This document shows, in pieces, positions 51,598 to 59,703 of a DNA stretch of 64,000 bases; positions within the stretch are counted from its first letter, which is position 1; each line of letters opens with the position of its first letter. The DNA is from Chitinophaga pinensis DSM 2588 (GTDB lineage: Bacteria > Bacteroidota > Bacteroidia > Chitinophagales > Chitinophagaceae). A program made the translations under genes and the position numbers. The DNA lies in contig NC_013132.1 of the NCBI RefSeq assembly GCF_000024005.1, positions 1,178,001 through 1,242,000 on the forward strand, written 5' to 3'. The notes under the pieces were generated by a model that saw only the letters and a program-made list of their open reading frames with translations, was not told the DNA's origin and ran no database searches.

Positions 51598-53271
51598 ATG
51601 GCCATCGCAGCATATTTTAAGAAGAACCAGTATAAGCATCTTTTCCTCCTGATATGGCTGTTACTAGCCCTGTTCCAGGCCGGATTTACAGAGCTGATGG
51701 ATGACGAGGCCTATTATTGGGTATATTCCCGTCACCTGGACTGGGGCTACTTCGATCATCCGCCGATGGTGGCGTTGCTGATCAAATTGGGATATGGCCT
51801 GTTCCATAATGAATTTGGCGTGCGCTTAGGGATGGTTATACTCAACCTGCTTACGCTGATCATAACGGATAAACTGATCCCCCGCAGGGATAATAAACTG
51901 TTTTACCTGTTGCTGTGTCTCATGGGCGCTATGCAGCTGGGTGGTATACTGGCCGTTCCTGATATTCCGCTGATCTTTTTTACTGCTCTCTTCTTCCTGA
52001 TATACCGTAATTTCCTGGAGCAGCAAAGCTGGAAGAATACATTGTTGCTGGGCCTGAGTATGGCCTTGATGTTCTATAGTAAATACCATGGTATTCTGAT
52101 TGTCGGCTTTACGCTGATCTCCAATCTGAACCTGCTGCGTGTATTTAAATTCTATGTGGCCTGTATCATTACGACCATTCTTTTCATGCCGCATCTTTAC
52201 TGGCAGTATGCGCATAATTTCCCGTCATTACAGTATCACCTGGTAGAACGAAATGCCAGCAGTTATAGTGTCAATTACACCATTGAATACATACTCGGAC
52301 AGCTGTTGTTGTTTGGGCCTGTAGCCGGGTGGCTGGTGTTGTATTATGCGTTTGTGTGTCCGATTCAGAGTGCTTTTGAAAGAGCGCTTAAATTCAGCGT
52401 GATCGGCGTACTGGCGTTTTTCCTTCTTAGCACGTTCAAAGGAAGGGTAGAGACCAACTGGACGGTGATGTTGTTTACACCAACGATGATACTGGCCCAT
52501 CAGGCTGTACGTAGGAGACGTTCCCTGAAATGGTCGCTGCGCATCATGCCTTATCTCGCTATCCTGACGCTTTTCCTGGTAATGGTTACCAGGGTGTATA
52601 TGGTGTGGGATTTTATGCCGGAGGTAACAATCCGTCCTGAGATTCATCATAACAAGCCCTGGGCGGAAGAGATGAAAAAACATGCTGCCGGCAGACCCGT
52701 TGTATTCATCAACAGTTATCAATGGCCTTCCAAGTATATGTTCTATAGTGGCGAACTGGCGTATGTCATCAATAACCGCTATAACCGCCGTAATCAGTAT
52801 AACTATTGGGATACAGAGAAACAGCTGTGGGGTAAGCCGGCTATGATCACATTTACGCCTGATAACAAACTGCCGTTTTCAGAGCGCTTCAATACCGTAA
52901 AAGGACCATGGAACGCTTACAGCGCAGATCCGTATTATTCTTATTCCCTGATAACACTGGAACCTGCTATGAAAAAAGTGAAGGTGAAAAGGGGAGAACG
53001 GATGCCTTTTATTCTGCATCTGAAGAATGGTTATGGTCAGCAGGTACCTGTTGATAAAGCTAATGAAGCCGTTGTGGGGTATGCTTTCCTGGAGGCACAG
53101 AATGGCGTGAAATCAGACCTCGCTGTCAGCAGGGCTATTGAAAGACGGTTAATACGTATGGAGGTGATCATGCCAGATGCACCGGGTATTTATCATCTGA
53201 AATTCTGTGTGTTTTCGGGGATATTGCCGCCGACGCATAATAGTCAGACGGTGATCGTTGAAGTCAATTAA
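51598..53271 (+). CDS. GT39/ArnT-like membrane glycosyltransferase (557 aa)
   Basis: Many membrane helices and the GT-C signature near the N-terminus: FTELMDDEAYYWVYSRHLDWGYFDHPPMVALLIKLG, with the Asp pair expected for a polyprenyl-phosphate-sugar donor site. This fits the PMT_2/ArnT/RgtA-type branch, which moves a sugar from undecaprenyl or dolichyl phosphate onto lipid or protein in the periplasm. The C-terminal 200 residues are a periplasmic domain. The acceptor is unknown. It starts 21 bases after nagA; the four genes from the nitrilase on may share a transcript. Confidence 0.87.
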   Translation: MAIAAYFKKNQYKHLFLLIWLLLALFQAGFTELMDDEAYYWVYSRHLDWGYFDHPPMVALLIKLGYGLFHNEFGVRLGMVILNLLTLIITDKLIPRRDNKLFYLLLCLMGAMQLGGILAVPDIPLIFFTALFFLIYRNFLEQQSWKNTLLLGLSMALMFYSKYHGILIVGFTLISNLNLLRVFKFYVACIITTILFMPHLYWQYAHNFPSLQYHLVERNASSYSVNYTIEYILGQLLLFGPVAGWLVLYYAFVCPIQSAFERALKFSVIGVLAFFLLSTFKGRVETNWTVMLFTPTMILAHQAVRRRRSLKWSLRIMPYLAILTLFLVMVTRVYMVWDFMPEVTIRPEIHHNKPWAEEMKKHAAGRPVVFINSYQWPSKYMFYSGELAYVINNRYNRRNQYNYWDTEKQLWGKPAMITFTPDNKLPFSERFNTVKGPWNAYSADPYYSYSLITLEPAMKKVKVKRGERMPFILHLKNGYGQQVPVDKANEAVVGYAFLEAQNGVKSDLAVSRAIERRLIRMEVIMPDAPGIYHLKFCVFSGILPPTHNSQTVIVEVN

Positions 53272-53300
53272 AAATTAGGAATGAAGAATTAAGAATTGAA
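53270..53300. repeat. single AATTAGGAATGAAGAATTAAG unit
   Basis: It begins at the stop of the GT39-like gene and is a member of the AATTAAGAATTA repeat family, here without a clear partner. The rest of 53301-53500 shows no gene. Confidence 0.5.
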
Positions 53301-53502
53301 TGTAGCGGAGACTGGCGGGTAGTTTTTAATTTTTGTGTGTATAAAAGGGAAAGGCGTCCACTAATATCCATCTTCCATGTTTCCGAAAGCTTTACTGGTT
53401 TCGTCAAACACGGTAGCGGGCGCTTCCGCTGAGGCGGGGATCATATGTTTCGTCACTAAAAGCAGATGGCTTAGTGGAAATTTGAACAAGGTGAAATCAG
53501 AT

Positions 53503-53543
53503 AAAAAAAGATCGCAAGTCAACTGACTTGCGATCTTTTTTTA
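53503..53543. terminator. bidirectional terminator between GT39-like gene and thiL
   Basis: AGATCGCAAGTCA (53509-53521) pairs perfectly with TGACTTGCGATCT (53524-53536), with A-tract and T-tract of seven on each side. Confidence 0.9.
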
Positions 53544-53570
53544 TGTCCGGTGTTGAGCCGATAAATTTAT

Positions 53571-54605
53571 TTATTGCTGAAAGGCATTCCATCCCTGCGA
53601 AACAAGTTTGAATTTGTTGCCGCCTTTTGTCAGGATATGTGCGCCCTCGCTGATATCGTCCATGTAGCCGATTACGCTGATCTGTTCTGACAGGACGATC
53701 TTATCGTGGTCTTCCTGTTTGATGGTGAACAGCAGTTCGTAGTCTTCCCCTCCGCTCAATGCTGCCGCAGTAGGATCCAGGCTGAATTTCAGCGCCAGTT
53801 CCTTTGTTTCGTTGGCGATAGGAATTTTATCCTCATAGAGTTTCACACCGAGGTTGCTTTGTTTGCAGATATGCAGGATTTCAGAGCTGAGGCCATCGCT
53901 TACATCCATCATGGAAGTAGGGTGGATATCCTGTTCTTCCAGGAAGCTGATGATATCGCGGCGGGCTTCCGGTTTGAGGAGGCGGCCGATCACATAGCTC
54001 TGGTTTTCCAGGTCAGGCTGTAACTGCGGGCTTTCGAGGTAGATCTTCTTTTCTCTTTCGAGGATTGTCAGACCCAGGAATGCGGCGCCCAGATCCCCGG
54101 ATACACAAAGCAGATCGCCTTTCTGTGCAGTAGAGCGTTTTACAAATTTATCAGGAGCGACTTCACCGATAGCGGTGATGCTGATGATAAAGCCTTTCTG
54201 AGAGGAGGAGGTATCGCCACCTATCAGGTCTACGCCGTATTTCTCGCAGGCGGCATAAACGCCTTCGTAGAATTCGCTCAGGGCATCTACGGAGAAACGG
54301 TTGCTGAATGCAATACTCACGGTGATCTGTGTAGGCGTTGCATTCATGGCATAGATGTCGGAGAGGTTTACTACGACAGATTTATAACCCAGGTGTTTGA
54401 GCGGGGTATACATCAGGTCAAAGTGAATACCTTCCACGAGCATGTCAGTGGAAATAACTGTCTGCCGGCCGAAATGATCAATGACAGCTGCATCGTCGCC
54501 TACTCCGAGGATGGTGCTTGCCTGTTGAATTTCGATATTTTTTGTAAGGAGTTCTATCAGTCCGAACTCCCCTAAGGAATTAATCTCTGTTCTTTCGTCA
54601 CTCAT
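53571..54605 (-). CDS. thiL: thiamine-monophosphate kinase (344 aa)
   Basis: PurM/ThiL fold: LGVGDDAAVID (Mg-binding Asp residues), STDMLVEGIHFDLMYTPLKHLGYKSVVVNLSDIYAMNATP, GGDTSSSQKG, SGDLGAAFLGL and MDVSDGLSSEIL, with SGGEDYELLFT near the end. It phosphorylates TMP to TPP. The start is ATG 54605, 12 bases after the end of the inositol-phosphatase gene, with which it forms an operon. A stop follows shortly before the bidirectional terminator. Confidence 0.93.
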   Translation of the reverse strand: MSDERTEINSLGEFGLIELLTKNIEIQQASTILGVGDDAAVIDHFGRQTVISTDMLVEGIHFDLMYTPLKHLGYKSVVVNLSDIYAMNATPTQITVSIAFSNRFSVDALSEFYEGVYAACEKYGVDLIGGDTSSSQKGFIISITAIGEVAPDKFVKRSTAQKGDLLCVSGDLGAAFLGLTILEREKKIYLESPQLQPDLENQSYVIGRLLKPEARRDIISFLEEQDIHPTSMMDVSDGLSSEILHICKQSNLGVKLYEDKIPIANETKELALKFSLDPTAAALSGGEDYELLFTIKQEDHDKIVLSEQISVIGYMDDISEGAHILTKGGNKFKLVSQGWNAFQQ

Positions 54606-54617
54606 GGTGTATGAAAA

Positions 54618-55391
54618 TTAGTATTTACCGTTAACGATATCTATCAGCGGCTCGTGGATAAGGCCATTGGTGGCTATCAGCGTACGCTGGTAGGGAGAGT
54701 AGCGGTTGCCTTTGAAGTCAGTTACTTTACCACCTGCTTCTTCTACTATCAGGAAGCCGGCAGCGGCGTCCCAGGCGTTGAGGCTGTGTTCGTAATAACC
54801 GTCAAAGCGACCGGTAGCTACCCAGCAGAGATCAATAGCGGCAGAACCGAGGCGGCGTACCGGCTGACCTTGCTTTACGAAGTACTCAAACACTTCGATC
54901 GGGCTATGAGTATATTCACCCCAGGTATACGGAAAACCGGTTACCATGCAGGCTTTATTCATTTCTGTTTTTGCGGATACGCGGATGCGTTTGTCATTCA
55001 GGTAAGCGCCCTGTCCTTTTTCGGCAAAGAAGAACTCGTTCAGGAATGGGTTGTAAACAGCCCCGAGGATCATTTCACCGTCCTGCTCTACGCCGATAGA
55101 CACGCAGCAGATCGGAATACCATGTGCAAAGTTAACCGTACCATCCAGGGGGTCGATGATCCACTTGACATTGGAGTCAGAGACCAGTTCTCCGGATTCT
55201 TCGCTCAGGATAAAGTGCTGGGGAAAGTGTTCCCTGATCACACTGAAAATCGCCGTTTCTGCATTCTTATCGGCTTCGGTAACGAGGTCATTTACTGAAC
55301 TTTTGCTGGTGACCTCAAAAGAGCCGTTAAAGTATTGCTGTAGAACATCTCCGCCGGCTTTTGTTGCTTTGAGTAGGGTAGCTTTTAACAT
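54618..55391 (-). CDS. inositol monophosphatase family protein (257 aa)
   Basis: I chose ATG 55391 (MLKATLLKATKAGGDVLQQYF); the frame opens upstream at 55427, but a -7 box at 55396-55403 lies between the two. Li+-sensitive phosphatase signatures: SEESGELV with the metal Glu, WIIDPLDGTVNFAHGIPICCVSIGVEQDG with the Asp pair, and LNAWDAAAGFLIVEEAGGKVTDFKG at the second site. Acts on inositol phosphates or similar, or as a ribosome-associated SuhB-like factor. Predicted to have a leaderless mRNA. Operon with thiL. Confidence 0.9.
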   Translation of the reverse strand: MLKATLLKATKAGGDVLQQYFNGSFEVTSKSSVNDLVTEADKNAETAIFSVIREHFPQHFILSEESGELVSDSNVKWIIDPLDGTVNFAHGIPICCVSIGVEQDGEMILGAVYNPFLNEFFFAEKGQGAYLNDKRIRVSAKTEMNKACMVTGFPYTWGEYTHSPIEVFEYFVKQGQPVRRLGSAAIDLCWVATGRFDGYYEHSLNAWDAAAGFLIVEEAGGKVTDFKGNRYSPYQRTLIATNGLIHEPLIDIVNGKY

Positions 55392-55395
55392 GGGG

Positions 55396-55403
55396 CAAAG
55401 GTA
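55396..55403 (-). promoter_or_regulatory. -7 box of the inositol-monophosphatase-thiL operon
   Basis: On the minus strand TACCTTTG, an exact match, followed by CCCC and the ATG; the predicted start of transcription is at the start codon. Confidence 0.55.
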
Positions 55404-55513
55404 CGCGGGAATTTTTTTTCTAACCATATCGTTTTTGTTAATATGTTTGTGTAAGATTGCCAGTGGTCAATACCACTGATTCAAATTCCGGCCGTCGCAA
55501 TCTAAAATCGGCG

Positions 55514-55521
55514 TATTTTTG
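55514..55521 (+). promoter_or_regulatory. -7 box of the GH3-like gene
   Basis: TATTTTTG, an exact match, 27 bases before the ATG at 55549. It is divergent from the minus-strand box at 55396-55403, in a gap of about 120 bases. Confidence 0.5.
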
Positions 55522-55548
55522 CAGCTAATAAATGAGAAGGAAAATTAA

Positions 55549-57081
55549 ATGGCCATTTTAGGTAATCTTATATCCAGGTCACTGCGCATCAGGAAGAAAT
55601 TCACATTTAAGTTAGGGACGCCCCGCCAATACCAACTACAGGTATTAAGGAGATTGCTGGGGAAGGCGAAGGACACGCAGTTTGGACAGCATTACAAATT
55701 CCAGGAAATCCTGAACAGTCCCAATATCACGGCTCAGTACCGTTCTACCATACCGGTGCATAACTATAACAAGATGCACGCTGAATGGTGGCATAAGTGT
55801 CTGGAAGGACAGGCAAACGTGAGCTGGCCTGAAAAAATCAAATACTTCGCGCTGAGCTCCGGTACATCGGAGTCGGCCAGTAAACATATTCCGGTTACCA
55901 AGGATATGCTGAAAAACGTCAAGAAAGTGGGCGTAAAGCAGCTTTATTCCATGGCGAACTTCAATATTCCCCCTAAGTCCTTTACGAAAGGTATCCTGAT
56001 GTTGGGTGGTACTACTGCCCTTTATGAGAAAGGTGACTACTACGAAGGAGATATGAGCGGTATCCAGGCGAAGAACATTCCGCGCTGGTTCAGACGTTTC
56101 TATAAGCCGGGAGGTAATATCTCCAGGAAGCCAAACTGGGAGCAGCGTATCAAGCTGATCGTTCGTAAGGCGAAACAATGGGACGTAGGAACAGTATGTG
56201 GTGTGCCTGCATGGGTGCAGATCGTATTAGCCGAGATCATCAAGTATCACGGTGTAAAGAACATTCACGAAATATGGCCGAACCTGGCTGTATATATTCA
56301 TGGCGGGGTATCTTTCGAACCTTACCGTGACAGCTTCCAGAAATTACTCGGTAAGCCGATCAACTTCATCGAAACTTACATGGCCTCCGAAGGTTCTTTC
56401 GGTTTCCAGGCAAGGCCAGGTGTACGTGGTATCAAGCTGGTGCTGAATACGGGTATCTTCTATGAGTTTATTCCATTCAACGAAGAAAACTTTACTGCTG
56501 ATGGCGAAGTGAAGCCTAATCCAAAGGCTTACATGATCCATGAAGTAGTGGAAGATGTTGAGTATGCAGTGATGCTGTCTACCTGTGCGGGTGCATGGCG
56601 TTACCTGATCGGCGATGTGGTGAAGTTCACTTCCGTGAAAGAACATGAGATCGTCATTGTTGGTCGTACGAAACAGTTCCTCAGTCTTTGCGGAGAACAC
56701 ATGAGTATCGACAACATGAACAAGGCGATTGATATGGTGCAGAAGAAGATGGGTATTACCATCAGAGAATTCACCGTAGCAGGCTTCCCGTATGACGGAT
56801 TGTTTGCACACCGTTGGTACATTGGTACTGATGATGTGAATGTAGACAGTAACCGTGTACGTGAGATCATCGATCAGACACTGAGTGAAGTGAATGACGA
56901 TTACGCAGTGGAAAGAACTTCCGCCCTGAAAGAGCTGTTCGTAGAAGTATTGCCGAACGAAGTATTCATTGACTATATGAGAGCGAAAGGTAAGGAAGGT
57001 GCGATGAATAAGTTCCCGCGTGTAATGAAAGGCGACAAGCTGAAAGACTGGGAACAGTTCCTGAGCGTGAAGTCAGTTTAA
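55549..57081 (+). CDS. GH3-family acyl-acid-amido synthetase-like protein (510 aa)
   Basis: ANL-superfamily enzyme of the bacterial GH3 type: KIKYFALSSGTSESASKHIPVTKDML is the ATP-binding P-loop-like motif, followed by VCGVPAWVQIVLAEIIKYHG, INFIETYMASEGSFGFQARPG and WRYLIGDVVKFTSVKEHEIVIVGRTKQFLSLCGEHMS. In plants GH3 enzymes conjugate amino acids to auxin or jasmonate; bacterial members have largely unknown substrates. Complete length. Monocistronic with its own promoter and terminator. Confidence 0.9.
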   Translation: MAILGNLISRSLRIRKKFTFKLGTPRQYQLQVLRRLLGKAKDTQFGQHYKFQEILNSPNITAQYRSTIPVHNYNKMHAEWWHKCLEGQANVSWPEKIKYFALSSGTSESASKHIPVTKDMLKNVKKVGVKQLYSMANFNIPPKSFTKGILMLGGTTALYEKGDYYEGDMSGIQAKNIPRWFRRFYKPGGNISRKPNWEQRIKLIVRKAKQWDVGTVCGVPAWVQIVLAEIIKYHGVKNIHEIWPNLAVYIHGGVSFEPYRDSFQKLLGKPINFIETYMASEGSFGFQARPGVRGIKLVLNTGIFYEFIPFNEENFTADGEVKPNPKAYMIHEVVEDVEYAVMLSTCAGAWRYLIGDVVKFTSVKEHEIVIVGRTKQFLSLCGEHMSIDNMNKAIDMVQKKMGITIREFTVAGFPYDGLFAHRWYIGTDDVNVDSNRVREIIDQTLSEVNDDYAVERTSALKELFVEVLPNEVFIDYMRAKGKEGAMNKFPRVMKGDKLKDWEQFLSVKSV

Positions 57082-57111
57082 GAATTTTAACGATTTTATT
57101 AATAAAAAGAT

Positions 57112-57145
57112 GGGTAACTTTCAGCAATTAAAGTTACCCTTTTTT
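57112..57145 (+). terminator. terminator of the GH3-like gene
   Basis: GGGTAACTTT (57112-57121) pairs perfectly with AAAGTTACCC (57130-57139), then six T residues. Confidence 0.9.
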
Positions 57146-57193
57146 ATTACTAAGGATAGCCGTAAGAGTAACGGCGACGGAATTTTGTAGCGC

Positions 57194-57835
57194 ATGATAG
57201 CAGCACTGGCAGCGGGCATGGTGTTGGGCCTCTTTCTATCAATATCGGTAGGTCCTGTCATCTTTGCCATTATAAAGTATAGTATTAACAACGGTTTTAA
57301 GGCAGGGGTCAGCTTCGCTTTGGGAGTGTCATTCAGTGATATTTTTTTTGTACTGACGGGCAATCTGGCTACGTCTTTCATTACCGGTCTTGAAGAATAC
57401 AAACAATATATCGGCATCGTTGGAGGCATTCTCCTGGTATGCATGGGGATCTATGGCCTGTTCTTTAAAAAGGTCACCATCAGTACGGGAGACGAGCGTC
57501 CTGAAATGTTCCGCACACATGATTATCTGAAAATATGGCTGGCCGGTTTTCTGATGAACACGCTGAATCCGGGGGTGATCATCTTCTGGCTGGGTGTATG
57601 TGTGGCCAACAGTTCTACTACGGTCGGGCACCGTGTAGTGATGTACCTGACCTGTCTGGCCTGGGTATTGTCCACCGACGTACTGAAGGTATTTGTAGCT
57701 GATAAAATCAGGCATAAGCTGACACTGAGCAATGTGGTATGGCTGAACAGGATAGCCGGAGTGAGTCTGATTGTATTTGGGGTGATATTACTTTATAAGG
57801 TATTGTTTGATCCGGCAGCAATTACAGGACATTAA
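57194..57835 (+). CDS. LysE/RhtB-family translocator (213 aa)
   Basis: Six predicted membrane helices. The start AALAAGMVLGLFLSISVGPVIFAIIKYSINNGFKAGVSFALGVSFSDIFFVL has the family's SVGPxxxxxxxxxxxxGxxxGxxxxxGxxxxD pattern; MNTLNPGVIIFWLGV is the second half signature. Amino-acid exporter family of the inner membrane; the substrate cannot be assigned. Convergent with the ferredoxin oxidoreductase gene, with a terminator between them. Confidence 0.9.
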   Translation: MIAALAAGMVLGLFLSISVGPVIFAIIKYSINNGFKAGVSFALGVSFSDIFFVLTGNLATSFITGLEEYKQYIGIVGGILLVCMGIYGLFFKKVTISTGDERPEMFRTHDYLKIWLAGFLMNTLNPGVIIFWLGVCVANSSTTVGHRVVMYLTCLAWVLSTDVLKVFVADKIRHKLTLSNVVWLNRIAGVSLIVFGVILLYKVLFDPAAITGH

Positions 57836-57856
57836 TACAAAGACATGTATAAAAAG

Positions 57857-57895
57857 AAAAGCCATCCGCCGAAGCAGGATGGCTTTTTCTTTTTT
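57857..57895. terminator. bidirectional terminator
   Basis: AAAAGCCATCC (57857-57867) pairs perfectly with GGATGGCTTTT (57877-57887), with T-tracts in both directions. Confidence 0.88.
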
Positions 57896-57913
57896 ATTGG
57901 TGGTGGTAATAAA

Positions 57914-58948
57914 CTATCTGATAGTCCAGGTTTCTTTACCTGCCAGTAATTTATCCAGATCGCCAGGGCCTTTTTTAGCCAGTGCGTCTTCTGTCTGGAA
58001 GTTCAGCTGCTCTTCGTAAGTAGGACGGAAAGCCTGGTAGAACACGCCGAAAGGACGTGGCAGGTGGCCTTCGATACGAGCATCGTCGAACATGCGGGTG
58101 AGAATCTGTGCTTTATAGAAATCTTTTTCGTCATGGATCCAGAGGTCATCAGCGCTGTATTCGCCACCCAGTTCCACCACAACAGGTTTTAAACCGTCCA
58201 GGCGGATACCTTTATTCTTCTGTGCACCAAAGATCAGCGGCTGACCTTGCTCTGCCATCAGGGTTTCTTCCAGTTTGCTGCCTTTTTCAGTAAAGATTTC
58301 AAATGCACCATCGTTAAAGATGTTACAGTTCTGGTAGATCTCCAGGAAGGAAGCGCCTTTATGTGCATGGCTGCGTTTCAACATTTCCTGCAGGTGTTTC
58401 GGATCACGGTCCATACTACGGGCAATGAAGGTAGCATCTGCTCCCAGTGCCAGTGCCAGCGGATTGAACGGGTGATCGATACTGCCGAAAGGAGTGGACT
58501 TGGTCACTTTGTTCTCTTCTGAAGTAGGAGAGTACTGGCCTTTCGTCAAACCATAGATCTGGTTATTGAACAGCATCACATTGATATCGAAGTTACGGCG
58601 CAGTAAGTGAATGGTATGGTTACCCCCGATAGAGAGACCGTCGCCATCACCGGTTACCACCCAAACGCTCAGTTCAGGGCGTACAGCTTTCAGACCGGAA
58701 GCGATAGCAGTAGCACGACCATGGATGGAGTGCATGCCGTAAGTGTTCATATAATAAGGGAAACGTGAGGAGCAACCGATACCGGATACAATCACAATAT
58801 TCTCCTTAGGAATGCCCAGACCGGGCATAATAGTCTGTACTTGTTTTAATATCGAGTAGTCTCCACAACCTGGGCACCAGCGTACTTCCTGGTCCGTTGC
58901 AAAATCCTTCGCCGTTAACGTCTGCGGAGCTATAGTAGCTGTTGACAT
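57914..58948 (-). CDS. korB: 2-oxoacid:ferredoxin oxidoreductase beta subunit, KorB-like (344 aa)
   Basis: TPP and iron-sulfur subunit: WCPGCGDYSILKQ (first two Cys), SGIGCSSRFPYYMNTYGMHSIHGRATAIASGLK (third Cys), TGDGDGLSIGGNHTIHLLRRNFDINVMLFNNQIYGLTKGQYSP for the thiamine-pyrophosphate site, and IYQNCNIFNDG (fourth Cys). It matches 2-oxoglutarate or pyruvate:ferredoxin oxidoreductase beta subunits. The alpha subunit, normally adjacent, is not next to it on either side; the upstream gene on the same strand is an AhpD-like protein. The partner may lie elsewhere. Confidence 0.92.
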   Translation of the reverse strand: MSTATIAPQTLTAKDFATDQEVRWCPGCGDYSILKQVQTIMPGLGIPKENIVIVSGIGCSSRFPYYMNTYGMHSIHGRATAIASGLKAVRPELSVWVVTGDGDGLSIGGNHTIHLLRRNFDINVMLFNNQIYGLTKGQYSPTSEENKVTKSTPFGSIDHPFNPLALALGADATFIARSMDRDPKHLQEMLKRSHAHKGASFLEIYQNCNIFNDGAFEIFTEKGSKLEETLMAEQGQPLIFGAQKNKGIRLDGLKPVVVELGGEYSADDLWIHDEKDFYKAQILTRMFDDARIEGHLPRPFGVFYQAFRPTYEEQLNFQTEDALAKKGPGDLDKLLAGKETWTIR

Positions 58949-58983
58949 CTGAATGTTTTAAAGAAAAAGAAAAAAACGGTGGG

Positions 58984-58991
58984 CAAAGTTA
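58984..58991 (-). promoter_or_regulatory. -7 box of korB
   Basis: On the minus strand TAACTTTG, an exact match, 35 bases before the start codon. Confidence 0.5.
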
Positions 58992-59048
58992 CGAATTGTT
59001 ACTCTTTACGGTTTACGCAAAAAGGAATATTACTACTTCCCCCTTTTA

Positions 59049-59402
59049 TTATGCCTGTTCCTGTTGCTGTAATGCTTCCCAGTATTCGGCTGCTCTTCTG
59101 GTGTGTGGTATCACTATAGTACCGCCAACAATGTTAGCTACGGCAAAGATCTCATACATTTCTTCTGTAGTAATGCCCTGTTCGTGGCATTTTCCCAGGT
59201 GATATTTGATACAGTCATCGCAACGGAGCACCATTGATGAAACCAATCCCAGCATTTCTTTCACTTTGGTGCTCAACGCGCCCTCAGCGTAAGTATTTGT
59301 ATCAAGGTTAAATAAACGGTTAATGACCTTATTCTGTTTTCCCAGGATTACCTCGTTCATTTTGGCGCGGTAATCATTAAAAGCTTGTATCTCGTCTGCC
59401 AT
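59049..59402 (-). CDS. carboxymuconolactone decarboxylase/AhpD-like protein (117 aa)
   Basis: All-helical CMD fold with the redox CxxC and following His: LVSSMVLRCDDCIKYHLGKCHEQGIT, then EMYEIFAVANIVGGTIVIPH. The CxxCxxxH arrangement fits the peroxidase-related AhpD group rather than a decarboxylase. Likely a small alkyl-hydroperoxide or disulfide-redox protein; the partner is not evident. A -7 box lies at 59444-59451, and korB follows downstream with its own promoter. Confidence 0.88.
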   Translation of the reverse strand: MADEIQAFNDYRAKMNEVILGKQNKVINRLFNLDTNTYAEGALSTKVKEMLGLVSSMVLRCDDCIKYHLGKCHEQGITTEEMYEIFAVANIVGGTIVIPHTRRAAEYWEALQQQEQA

Positions 59403-59443
59403 TTTGTTGTTGTTTACACACCTTAAAGCTATGAATTGATTCG

Positions 59444-59451
59444 CAAATATA
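59444..59451 (-). promoter_or_regulatory. -7 box of the AhpD-like gene
   Basis: On the minus strand TATATTTG, an exact match, 41 bases from the start codon; no clear -33. Confidence 0.45.
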
Positions 59452-59703
59452 AATCAATCTACTTGTTCAGTAGACTATGGTGCCGGAAAGGGAAAGTTAT
59501 GATTTAATTGTCTGTTGTAAATGAATGAGTTATGTGCTATTAAATAACTATAGGTTATTGCTCATAACAAGAAGTGATGCAGGCTGCTGTATCCGGATGC
59601 GTCGGAAGCAGTATCCCCATTCTGCCTGAAATACGACAGAAGCCTCGTCCGCTTAACAATAAGATAACATTCAAGCCGTTTCTTTGCGCTTTATCTGCTG
59701 ATT

